Assembly: GCA_013288895.1 (NCBI GenBank)
Contig: JABDAY010000006.1
Coordinates: 1-56,030 of the forward strand
Length of the DNA: 56,030 bases
From: Chlamydiota bacterium
Lineage (GTDB): Bacteria > Chlamydiota > Chlamydiia > Chlamydiales > Rhabdochlamydiaceae
Direction of reading: 5' to 3'
The notes under the pieces were generated by a model. It was not told the origin of the DNA, did not search any database, and saw nothing but the letters and a program-made list of their open reading frames with translations. The translations under genes were made by a program, and so were the position numbers. Below are positions 33,927 through 42,258 of this stretch, piece after piece; position 1 is the stretch's first letter; the number at the start of each line of letters is the position of its first letter.

Positions 33927-34872
33927 GCAGTGTTATGTAATAGCGAGTGGCCGACTCCAAAGAGTTAATAAAAGCTACTACATCAAAAGAGATATGGTCT
34001 TTCTTGTTCAATAGACAATTAAATAAAATTCCAAAATGTTTGAACTCAAGTTGAGAAAAACCTTGTCCTATCATTTCAAAAAATTTGTCGGGATCAGACT
34101 CTTTTAACGAAGAATGTTGTACAACTATGTTAGCTACAGCTTTGATAGTATCTCCTGTTAAAAACAGTCTTGATTTTAGCCAAACTTCAATTGACTTTTC
34201 CACTTTATCCACAGAATGAATATCAGACAAACCAGAAAACCTAAGCCCGCTTGCAACAGCTTTACCAAGCTTTTCCATAGGAGACACTAACCGCTGGGTT
34301 ATTTTATCCCGTTTGCCTCTAGAAACAGCTTGAGAATAAGTCTGTTCTTGACGCTGAAAAGATCGCATCTGGTCAAAAAGCATTATTTGTGCAGCCTCAC
34401 CAAATTTTAATAATTCTTCCTCTTCGGCAGAAAAATCTGAATCACTCACACTCGATGCTGATGCTGATGCTGAACTCACCGCAACGCTGCTACTTGAAAC
34501 AGGAGGTTGGCTTAACAAAGAAACGGAAGAATCCCCAGCTGCAACTGCAGGCAAGGTCAATTCCTGAGCTGAGGAGTTTGGTGCCCGAACTGAACTTCCG
34601 GCTGCAGGAGCTGCAGGTATGCGGCGAAGACAGATGGCACTCTTAATAATAATAACAACCAGGACAAGAGAAACGCCAAGTGAGATTTCCCAGGGGCGAA
34701 TGATGTGCACTGCAGGAACAGCAAGCACAACCATTGCAACGATGCCCAAACTAGCTATGACTAAGGTTGTGATGAGTGCTGTTCTATTTTTGAGGCATGC
34801 TTGCAAACTGCACCCTGGCTCTGGTTGCCGCTGCGTTAAACCTGTTGCTGGTAATGTAGGCGAAGAAGCCAT
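33913..34872 (-). CDS. Inc-like paralogue C: two-TM head with Ser-rich linker and helical tail
   Basis: The 319-aa product has the same head as paralogue A, nearly identical (PEPGCSLQACLKNRTALITT; LGIVAMVVLAVPAVHIIRPW). A Ser/Ala/Val-rich linker follows (about 100-150, SSSVAVSSASASASSVSDSD), then a helical domain different from that of A, with a distant echo of its core in GQGFSQLEFKHFGILFNCLL. It ends inside hemF debris. Promoter and leader are close copies of those of paralogue A, so head and promoter duplicated together while the tails diverged or were exchanged. Confidence 0.65.
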   Translation of the reverse strand: MASSPTLPATGLTQRQPEPGCSLQACLKNRTALITTLVIASLGIVAMVVLAVPAVHIIRPWEISLGVSLVLVVIIIKSAICLRRIPAAPAAGSSVRAPNSSAQELTLPAVAAGDSSVSLLSQPPVSSSSVAVSSASASASSVSDSDFSAEEEELLKFGEAAQIMLFDQMRSFQRQEQTYSQAVSRGKRDKITQRLVSPMEKLGKAVASGLRFSGLSDIHSVDKVEKSIEVWLKSRLFLTGDTIKAVANIVVQHSSLKESDPDKFFEMIGQGFSQLEFKHFGILFNCLLNKKDHISFDVVAFINSLESATRYYITLLPPS

Positions 34873-34904
34873 AAAAAATCTCCTGTTTATAAGTTTCTGG
34901 GAAT

Positions 34905-34910
34905 ATTATA
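34905..34910 (-). promoter_or_regulatory. -10 element of Inc-like paralogue C
   Basis: GGGTATAATA on the minus strand lies 32 nt upstream of the ATG at 34872, followed by a leader nearly identical to that of paralogue A, including CAGGAGA as ribosome-binding site. Confidence 0.5.
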
Positions 34911-34988
34911 CCCGATCTGGGTTAAGATAGAATAAAGAATTTTCTAGGAAAAATCCCTAATTTCCTGAAAATTCCTTTACTTGAAAAT

Positions 34989-36446
34989 TTAGGTGAATTG
35001 GAAAAAGATGATGAGATCTCCTAATTGCTTATCACTCAATCTGTCAATTAAGAGATTTAATACTTTTACACAATATTCACGCTCGGTGCCCCTAAACCTT
35101 CCGTGATCGTCTATTTCTTCATAAATTGATTTCAATATGCAATGGTATTCGTCTTTTGGATCTAGAAAGAGTTCATTATTGCGGACACTCTTTCCCAACC
35201 GATACTTATTGGCCTCATCCGCACTGGTAAATTCTTCTTGTCTTGCGAATTTTCCCAAAAGAGCAGTATCTGTTACATCGGCATCAACAGGCTCTGTTAA
35301 TGTTTGAAGAAATAATTCTTCGGCTGGAGATGTGAACTCCCTCTTCAAAACTGTAAATAAAGCTCCAATATCACTTTCATCCATGGACATAATTTTCTGC
35401 ATGCATACACCCGATTCCTTCATAAGATCTGGAGCAATTCGTTTGAACCCTTGAGCTAAAGTCTCAATATTTACTTCCATTAAATAAGGTTTTAATTTTC
35501 TATCCTTTCTAACCAACTCTTCCATTGCCTGCTTATTGCTAAAAAGCGGCAATTTTAATTTCAACATAGCGCAAAGCTTACGGTTTGGATCCACTCTCGA
35601 GGACGGTCCATTTTCATTTGGCCACCGAGGGTCAAGCTGAGGTACTATATCAAAAACGTCAACTCTTCTACGATAATTTTCTTTTACAATTTTCCCTAAT
35701 TGAACCTTTTGGTCGTAATAAACTCCTGGAACCGATTCGAACAACGATAAACTTTCCCGAGCCTTTTCATATATTGCTTTAAGTCCTGGATTCTCTGTTT
35801 CACTAAAAGAATAAATCATTCCGCCCAAATGACTGTCATCTAAATCCATAAAACAATCATATGCAATATTGAGAGGATCGCGATCACTTGAACACTTTTC
35901 AAGGCCTTCAGCTATCTTATCAGCAAGCTCTTGAATTACTTCAAGAGAGAGATAATCTCTTAGATAGGATCCCTTACCAATGTCTGTTTTGAGTTTTGCG
36001 AGCCATTCCTCTTTAGTAAGTTTTCTATCTAAAGAATCTAAGTCAGTAAATTTGTTAATCCAGTCCTTAAAGGTGACACAATAATCGAATTTTTTGAACA
36101 ATTTTCGAGCAGCGAGCCCCATTTCAACCAAGTTAGTCTCACTAATCCCAACTAACTTTTTTCCAAACTCATTTGAAACTGGTGCAGGAGCCTGCGGTGT
36201 CCGTCGAAGGGAGATAGCGCCCCCAACAATCATAACGACTAGGGCAAGAGAAACTCCTAGGGAGATTTTCCAAGAGAGGATGTTCACTGCGGGAGAGGCA
36301 AGTGCAATCATCGCGCCAATACCCAAAGTGGCTATCACTAGGATTGTGATGCACATTCCTTTTTTGCTGAGGAATGTTTGCAAACAGTTGTTTGTGTTTT
36401 GTTGAATACCTTTATTTCTTACTGCTGCTGCGGCTGATGAGCTCAT
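34989..36446 (-). CDS. Inc-like paralogue D: two-TM head with three diverged helical repeats
   Basis: I use the ATG at 36446 (MSSSAAAAVRNKG), which overlaps the hemE stop as ATGA; the 485-aa product then starts like its paralogues. The head has CLQTFLSKKGMCITI and two hydrophobic segments (IGAMIALASPAVNILSW; ISLGVSLALVVMIVGGAISL). The tail carries EFGKKLVGISETNLVEMGLA and LDDSHLGGMIYSFSETENPG as in paralogue A. Two weaker echoes of that core follow: MSMDESDIGALFTVL and LSDKQLGDLIIFF, suggesting three diverged repeats. It probably is co-translated with hemE, unlike the other three paralogues, which have their own promoters. Confidence 0.68.
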   Translation of the reverse strand: MSSSAAAAVRNKGIQQNTNNCLQTFLSKKGMCITILVIATLGIGAMIALASPAVNILSWKISLGVSLALVVMIVGGAISLRRTPQAPAPVSNEFGKKLVGISETNLVEMGLAARKLFKKFDYCVTFKDWINKFTDLDSLDRKLTKEEWLAKLKTDIGKGSYLRDYLSLEVIQELADKIAEGLEKCSSDRDPLNIAYDCFMDLDDSHLGGMIYSFSETENPGLKAIYEKARESLSLFESVPGVYYDQKVQLGKIVKENYRRRVDVFDIVPQLDPRWPNENGPSSRVDPNRKLCAMLKLKLPLFSNKQAMEELVRKDRKLKPYLMEVNIETLAQGFKRIAPDLMKESGVCMQKIMSMDESDIGALFTVLKREFTSPAEELFLQTLTEPVDADVTDTALLGKFARQEEFTSADEANKYRLGKSVRNNELFLDPKDEYHCILKSIYEEIDDHGRFRGTEREYCVKVLNLLIDRLSDKQLGDLIIFFQFT

Positions 36447-37414
36447 AAACAAACCGAAGGAGAAAATTCTAGGACTTGGTCGACAAAGCACTTCACATGG
36501 TCGACGGGAATGTCAGGAAAAATGCCATGGCCGAGGTTGACGATGAAGCCGGGGTCGCTTTGCATGGAGCGGAGGAGCTCTTGGGTTTTTTGGATAATGA
36601 CTTGCTTGGGAGCATAGAGGAGGTAGGGATCGAGGTTCCCTTGCACTGCGATGGGAGGCTGGATGGTTTTTCTCATGTGGGCAAGGGGTTTGTGGGAATC
36701 GAAGCTGATGCAGGTGGGATTCAGGGTTGCCAGATCTTCAGCTAAGATGCAGGAGCCTCTGCAGAATAAGATGGTCGGAATGTTGAGTGAGGCGAGGATT
36801 TTTTTTAGGTACGGGTAGGAAAATTGGTGGAATTCTTCGTGAGTGAGGAGGTTTGCCCAGGAGTCGAATATTTGGATGGCGTCTACACCTGCCTCTATTT
36901 GCATGTGGAGATAGGCGATGGTAGCTGTGGTGATTTTTTCTAAGAGTTCATGGAGTGATTGGGCGTCTTTGTAGATCGATTTTTTAATCTCTTCTAGGAT
37001 GTAACTTGCAACGGTGAAGGGGCCGCCGCAAAATCCAATGAGGGGGACTTTTAATTGTGGTTTTAGAAGGCGGATTGTTTCGGGAACGTAATGGAGAACT
37101 TCAGGTTGAAAAAGGAATTGCGGGCCCATTTCGATGTGGGGAGATTTTCCTTCAGGGAAATGGACGGTGCCGCCAAGCGCTTCTGCTACAACGAGGATGT
37201 CGGAGAACAAGATGGCAGCGTCTACATTGAGGATATCGATGGGGAGGAGGGTGACTTGAGCTGCAAGTTCTGGAGTATGAAAAAGATGCCAAAGGGATTG
37301 TTTCTCACGGAGTTTTCGATACTCGGGCATATATCTGCCCGCCTGGCGCATGATCCATACGGGCGGTCTGCCATGGTTTTTGCATTTAAGCGCTGATAGT
37401 AACAACGAGTTCAT
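36443..37414 (-). CDS. hemE: Uroporphyrinogen decarboxylase
   Basis: HemE converts uroporphyrinogen III to coproporphyrinogen III. The 323-aa enzyme has the N-terminal signature PPVWIMRQAGRYMPEYRKLR, the substrate-site aspartate in DAAILFSDILVV, GFCGGPFTVASYI, QIFDSWANLLT and NLGHGIFPDIPVDHV. Length is slightly under the usual 340-350. It follows tkt on the same strand and its stop overlaps the next start (paralogue D) as ATGA. This is the Chlamydia hemE position next to mfd/alaS/tkt. Confidence 0.95.
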   Translation of the reverse strand: MNSLLLSALKCKNHGRPPVWIMRQAGRYMPEYRKLREKQSLWHLFHTPELAAQVTLLPIDILNVDAAILFSDILVVAEALGGTVHFPEGKSPHIEMGPQFLFQPEVLHYVPETIRLLKPQLKVPLIGFCGGPFTVASYILEEIKKSIYKDAQSLHELLEKITTATIAYLHMQIEAGVDAIQIFDSWANLLTHEEFHQFSYPYLKKILASLNIPTILFCRGSCILAEDLATLNPTCISFDSHKPLAHMRKTIQPPIAVQGNLDPYLLYAPKQVIIQKTQELLRSMQSDPGFIVNLGHGIFPDIPVDHVKCFVDQVLEFSPSVCL

Positions 37415-37427
37415 GTTTGTCCTTCTT

Positions 37428-37442
37428 TAGCGCGAAGCGCTA
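37428..37442. repeat. Short hairpin sharing the end motif of the hemG/hemF repeat
   Basis: TAGCGCGAAGCGCTA is a perfect 6-bp stem with a GAA loop at the 3' end of tkt; it contains the last tkt codons and stop. The same TTTAGCGCGAAGCGCT opens the 69-bp inverted repeat at 30883. It may be a truncated copy of that repeat. Confidence 0.5.
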
Positions 37443-39434
37443 GCTAGTCAGCAATCTGTCCAGGATGGCATCGACGGTGAAGCCGAACTCGATAGCGAGA
37501 TCACCTTGTGGGGCGGATTCCCCATAAGTTTCGATGCTAATCGCAATCCCCTCTGGGCCAATCCATTTATGCCAGCCAAAACTTGTGGCTGCTTCGATGC
37601 TGACCCTTCTTCCTATGTCTCCGCCGACAACTGACCCTTTGTACTCGTCGCTTTGCTGCTCAAAAATTTCCCAACAGGGCATCGAAACCACCCGCACGGC
37701 TTTGCCAATTTTTTCTAGCGCGGCTGCGACATCAAGCGCGAGTGAAACTTCTGATCCTGTTGCCATGAGTGTGAACTGTGGTTTTGCCGATTCTTTTTTA
37801 AGAATATAGGCTCCTTTGCCCACCCCTTTTTCGTAAGGAATATTGGCAAGGGGAAGCTCGGGTAAATTTTGTCTTGAAAGGATGATAGCGGACGGGCCTT
37901 GATAACGGAGCATGGCAATCCAAGACATTTTCACTTCCCAATTATCAGCTGGGCGGATCACTTGAAGTCTTGGCATGGCTCTTAGCGCAGCAAGATGCTC
38001 GATCGGTTGATGCGTAGGGCCATCTTCCCCTAAAAAGATCGAATCATGTGTGAATTGATAGATCACTTGGATCTTGGAAAGACAAGCCAGCCTGATCGCA
38101 TTTCTCATATAATCTGAGAATGTTAAAAAAGTTCCTACGTAAGGTGTAATCATCTGTGTTTGTGCAAGTCCGGCCGCAGCTCCTGCCATAGCAAATTCTC
38201 GTATGCCGTATTTGATGTTGCGCCCTTTAAAGTTGTTAGTGCTCACCAAAGGAAACTTTTTCATCATGGTCATGTCTGATCCAGAAAGATCCGCTGATCC
38301 TCCATAAATTTGGGGGAGAAGATCCCCTAGCAAGTTTAGAACAGTTTGTGATGCAGTTCTTCCGGCAAGAGGGCTTTTCATTTCAATGTCTCGCAGAAGC
38401 ATCTCTAGATTGTCAGGGAGTTTTTTCTCTTGCATTGTGGTAAATTGCTTGTAGAGCTCAGGATTCTCCCGTCCCCAAGACTGGAGCATCTCGTTCCATT
38501 TAGATTCAAGAGAGGCATCTTTAGGCAATTTTTGATCAAAGAAAGTGTGTACAGATTGGGGAACGTAAAATGCTTCTTCTGGAAGGCCCAAACCTTTTTT
38601 CACAAGCTCCACTTCTTCTTGTCCGAGGGGGGAGCCATGCGCTTTATGGGAGCCTGCTTTATTGGGGGAGCCTTTGCCGATAATGGTGTGCATCTCGATG
38701 AAGCAGGGTCTTTTCTGGTCTTTCAAGATGGAGGTAAAAATTTGCTCCATCGCATCAAAATCGTAACCGTCTAGCTCAAAAACATCCCAGCCATAGGCCT
38801 TATAGCGGAGTTTTGTGTCTTCTGAGCCTGAATCAGAAAGAGGCCCATCTAAAGTGATTTTATTCGCATCATGGATTAGGATTAGATTATTTAGGTTTAA
38901 GTGTCCTGCAAGTGTTGACGCCTCTGAAGAGATCCCCTCCATGATACAGCCGTCTCCTGCAAGGCAATAAACTTTGCTATTGAACAAGGGATATTTTTCT
39001 GAATTGAATTTTGCTCCAAGAAGTTTTAATCCTAGCGCCTCTCCCACGGCATTTGCTACACCCTGTCCTAGAGGGCCTGTTGTAGATTCAACGCCATCTG
39101 TTATCCCATATTCAGGATGGCCAGGTGTATTGGAGTGGAGTTGTCTAAATCTTTTAATATCATCCAGAGAGACTTTAAAACCTGATAGATAAAGGAGGGA
39201 ATATAACAACATAGAGCCGTGGCCGGCGGATAAAACAAAGCGGTCTCTTCCTAGCCATTTTGAATTTTTTGGATTATGTCTAAGGAGCACTCCATAAAGA
39301 TAGGCTCCAAACTCTGCGCATCCCATAGGGAGCCCAGGGTGGCCTGAATTAGCTTTTTGCACAGCTTCCATGGAAAGTTCACGAATCGTATTGGCAATTT
39401 TACTTAAGTGTTTTTTTAAATCTTGATCCATCAA
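37440..39434 (-). CDS. tkt: Transketolase
   Basis: Thiamine-diphosphate enzyme of the non-oxidative pentose phosphate pathway. The 664-aa sequence has SGHPGLPMGCAE, LSAGHGSMLLYSLLYL, the ThDP motif AGDGCIMEGISSEASTLAGH followed by NANKI-like DANKITLDG, HTIIGKGSPNKAGSHKAHGS, YGIREFAMAGAAAGLA and DSIFLGEDGPTHQPIEHLAA. Length is normal. It is divergent from alaS with 69 nt between, and followed by hemE 25 nt downstream. Equivalent to chlamydial tktB. Confidence 0.96.
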   Translation of the reverse strand: MMDQDLKKHLSKIANTIRELSMEAVQKANSGHPGLPMGCAEFGAYLYGVLLRHNPKNSKWLGRDRFVLSAGHGSMLLYSLLYLSGFKVSLDDIKRFRQLHSNTPGHPEYGITDGVESTTGPLGQGVANAVGEALGLKLLGAKFNSEKYPLFNSKVYCLAGDGCIMEGISSEASTLAGHLNLNNLILIHDANKITLDGPLSDSGSEDTKLRYKAYGWDVFELDGYDFDAMEQIFTSILKDQKRPCFIEMHTIIGKGSPNKAGSHKAHGSPLGQEEVELVKKGLGLPEEAFYVPQSVHTFFDQKLPKDASLESKWNEMLQSWGRENPELYKQFTTMQEKKLPDNLEMLLRDIEMKSPLAGRTASQTVLNLLGDLLPQIYGGSADLSGSDMTMMKKFPLVSTNNFKGRNIKYGIREFAMAGAAAGLAQTQMITPYVGTFLTFSDYMRNAIRLACLSKIQVIYQFTHDSIFLGEDGPTHQPIEHLAALRAMPRLQVIRPADNWEVKMSWIAMLRYQGPSAIILSRQNLPELPLANIPYEKGVGKGAYILKKESAKPQFTLMATGSEVSLALDVAAALEKIGKAVRVVSMPCWEIFEQQSDEYKGSVVGGDIGRRVSIEAATSFGWHKWIGPEGIAISIETYGESAPQGDLAIEFGFTVDAILDRLLTS

Positions 39435-39503
39435 TAATTTCTCCTAAATGATATACACTTTTATCCCTAAACGCTATAATCTTTCAAGTAAAAAGGTAGG
39501 ACT

Positions 39504-42113
39504 ATGCTCTCACAAGAAATCAGACGCGCTTTTTTAAAGTATTTCAAAGATCGTTCTCATGCAGTAATCCCCTCTTCATCCGTTGTGCCCCACGACGACC
39601 CCACCATCCTTTTTACGAATGCGGGGATGAATCAGTTCAAGGATGTGTTCCTCGGTAAATCACAGAGAGATTACACTTGCGCTACCACGTCGCAAAAATG
39701 TATCCGTGTGGGCGGCAAGCATAACGATTTAGATAATGTGGGCCACACCTCCCGCCATCTCACTTTTTTCGAGATGCTCGGCAATTTTTCTTTTGGAGAT
39801 TATTTTAAAGAAAAAGCTATTGAATATGCATGGGAAGTCTCGACTCAAGTCTACGGCTTTTCCCCCAAAGATATTTGGATCACTGTTTTTGAAACAGATG
39901 AGGAAGCATTCTCTCTTTGGCAAAAATATGTGTCTAAAGACAGGATTGTCCGCATGGGTGAAAAAGATAATTTTTGGGCTATGGGCGACACAGGCCCATG
40001 CGGTCCATCCTCTGAGCTTTATTTCGATAAGGGGGCAAAATACGGGAACGCTACTTCTCCAAAGGACGATGTAACAGGGGAGCGTTTTATAGAATTTTGG
40101 AACCTGGTCTTCATGCAGTTTAACCGAAGCAGTGATGGAAAACTCTCTCCTCTTCCAAAGCAATCGATCGATACGGGCTCGGGGCTCGAACGAGTTGTTT
40201 CATTAAAAATGGGTGTGGAGTCCGTTTTTGAAACAGATGTACTCCGAGGAATCATCGCGCAAATTGAACAAGTCTCTCACAAAAAATACAATAACGACCC
40301 AGCATTCCACGTGATTGCCGATCATATCCGCTCTCTTGCATTCGCCATTTCTGATGGGGCGCAGCCGAGCAATATTGAAAGAGGCTATGTTTTAAGAAAG
40401 CTCATACGCCGCGCTGTCCGCTATGGGAGAACTTTAGGAATGCAAAAACCTTTTTTAGCAAAAGTTTTCCCCAGCCTCGTCGATCTTATGGGAGAAGATT
40501 ATCCACAACTTATCGGATCTAAAGAGCGGATTGAAGAGATCCTCACCCTAGAAGAGGAGGGATTCCTCCGCACCCTCAAGAAAGGGGGAAATATTTTATC
40601 CTCTATCATCGATCTCGCAGCCAAGCGAGAGCCCAAACAGATCAGCGGGGAGGAGGCCTTCAAACTTAAAGACACCTATGGCTTTCCTCTCGAAGAGATC
40701 ATCCTCATAGCCAAAGACAACGAGATGAGTGTTAACCTCGAATCATATGAGATTTTAGAAGAGCAAGCTAAAGAAAAATCGCGAAGCGCAGCTACGGTCC
40801 ATTCTCAAGAAGCTGAAGAGAGTCTTTTTAAAGATTTTGTCGAAAAACATGGGCCTTGTCTTTTTGACTATGAAAAACAAAAAGAGGAAGCCACCATTAT
40901 GGCAATTGTCGCGAATGGAAATTTTGTTGAAAATCTTCACGAAGGGCAAGAGGGGATGGTGATCTTAAATAAAACACCTTTCTATGCAGAGCGGGGCGGA
41001 CAAATTACCGACATTGGAACTCTTTCCCACCATAAAGCCCACTTTCAAGTCACCCATTGCCACTCCCCCTATCCCGATGTAATTGTCCATGAAGGAAAGC
41101 TCGAAAGCGGGATCCTCATTTTAGGCGAGCCGATCCGCGCGGAAATTGACACAAAAAGACGGCAAAAAATTGCGAATAACCATACAGCGACCCACCTTCT
41201 TCAGTGGGCGCTAGAAAAAATTTTAGGTGCTCACATTAAACAGGCAGGCTCCCTTGTTGAAGCAGAGCGGCTCCGTTTTGACTTTAATCATCACAAAGCC
41301 CTCACCCCTCAAGAGATCATGGAAACAGAGCGTCTGGTTAATGAAAAGATCTCTGAAAATAAAGAAGTCAAAACCTATGAGCTCACTTTTGATGAAGTAC
41401 AAAACCGGAAAGACATTAAACAATTCTTCGGCGAAAAATACGGCAAAAAGGTGCGCGTGATCGACATCGATTATTCGAAGGAACTTTGCGGAGGTACCCA
41501 TGTAGATCATGTCGGCGCCATCGGCCTCTTCCGTATCACTAAGGAAGGGGGAATTGCTGCTGGAGTACGGAGAATAGAGGCGGCTACCGGTCTTGACGCA
41601 CTTGCCTTCACACACCAAAATGAGGAGTATGGGGTAAAAGCTGCTGCTCTCTTAAAAACAACACCCGCCGGGTTGCCTGAAAAGGTAGGAGCATTGATTG
41701 AAGAGAATAAACAGCTTGGATCACAAATGAAAGTCTTTAAAAAACAGGCTGTGAAAGAACTCGCAAAAGAGCTCTCTTTAAAGATCAAGCATGCAGGAGC
41801 CACCCCCTACCTAACGGAGATTGTTTCTTTAGATGGGGAAGAACTCGGCTTTTTGGCTGACGACCTTATCTCGAGAAACAAATCGCTCGTCCTCATCCTC
41901 GCTGTGAAAAAAGAAGCTGCATGCCAGCTCCTGATCCGCGTCACACCCGATCTAGTTGCACAAGGGATACAAGCGGGAGCGCTCATCAAAGAAATCGCCC
42001 CCCTCGTCGGCGGAACCGGCGGTGGCAGACCAGAGAGCGCACAAGCCGGCGGCAAAAACCCCGCAGGAATCGCGGACGCCTTCAGGAAAGCTATAGAAAT
42101 ATTAACAAAATAG
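39504..42113 (+). CDS. alaS: Alanyl-tRNA synthetase
   Basis: The 869-aa enzyme charges tRNA-Ala. It has the class II core (FTNAGMNQFKDVFLG, TSRHLTFFEMLGNFSFGDYF, TGSGLERV), the tRNA-recognition region, the editing domain with zinc-binding NHTATHLLQWAL and ELCGGTHVDHVG, and the C-terminal C-Ala domain ending GGTGGGRPESAQAGG. Length is normal. AGGTAGG precedes the ATG. Nineteen nt after its stop begins palindrome copy 3, then mfd on the same strand. Confidence 0.97.
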   Translation: MLSQEIRRAFLKYFKDRSHAVIPSSSVVPHDDPTILFTNAGMNQFKDVFLGKSQRDYTCATTSQKCIRVGGKHNDLDNVGHTSRHLTFFEMLGNFSFGDYFKEKAIEYAWEVSTQVYGFSPKDIWITVFETDEEAFSLWQKYVSKDRIVRMGEKDNFWAMGDTGPCGPSSELYFDKGAKYGNATSPKDDVTGERFIEFWNLVFMQFNRSSDGKLSPLPKQSIDTGSGLERVVSLKMGVESVFETDVLRGIIAQIEQVSHKKYNNDPAFHVIADHIRSLAFAISDGAQPSNIERGYVLRKLIRRAVRYGRTLGMQKPFLAKVFPSLVDLMGEDYPQLIGSKERIEEILTLEEEGFLRTLKKGGNILSSIIDLAAKREPKQISGEEAFKLKDTYGFPLEEIILIAKDNEMSVNLESYEILEEQAKEKSRSAATVHSQEAEESLFKDFVEKHGPCLFDYEKQKEEATIMAIVANGNFVENLHEGQEGMVILNKTPFYAERGGQITDIGTLSHHKAHFQVTHCHSPYPDVIVHEGKLESGILILGEPIRAEIDTKRRQKIANNHTATHLLQWALEKILGAHIKQAGSLVEAERLRFDFNHHKALTPQEIMETERLVNEKISENKEVKTYELTFDEVQNRKDIKQFFGEKYGKKVRVIDIDYSKELCGGTHVDHVGAIGLFRITKEGGIAAGVRRIEAATGLDALAFTHQNEEYGVKAAALLKTTPAGLPEKVGALIEENKQLGSQMKVFKKQAVKELAKELSLKIKHAGATPYLTEIVSLDGEELGFLADDLISRNKSLVLILAVKKEAACQLLIRVTPDLVAQGIQAGALIKEIAPLVGGTGGGRPESAQAGGKNPAGIADAFRKAIEILTK

Positions 42114-42132
42114 GGGAGAAAAAAGGACAGAG

Positions 42133-42240
42133 GAAGATCGGGCACGCACGCGGGCACGGGCACGGGCACGAAAGAGGGAAGAGGTTAAGGCTTTCCCTCT
42201 TTCGTGCCCGTGCCCGTGCCCGCGTGCGTGCCCGATCCTC
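42133..42240. repeat. GGGCAC-hexamer palindrome, copy 3 (alaS/mfd intergenic)
   Basis: Left arm GAAGATCGGGCACGCACGCG then three GGGCAC units, GAAAGAGGGA; right arm is the complement, ending CCCGATCCTC (one change against the other copies). The loop, GGAAGAGGTTAAGGC, is the reverse complement of the loop core of copy 1. It starts 19 nt after the alaS stop and ends 18 nt before the mfd ATG. Confidence 0.95.
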
Positions 42241-42258
42241 TCTCCTCTTTATACAAGT

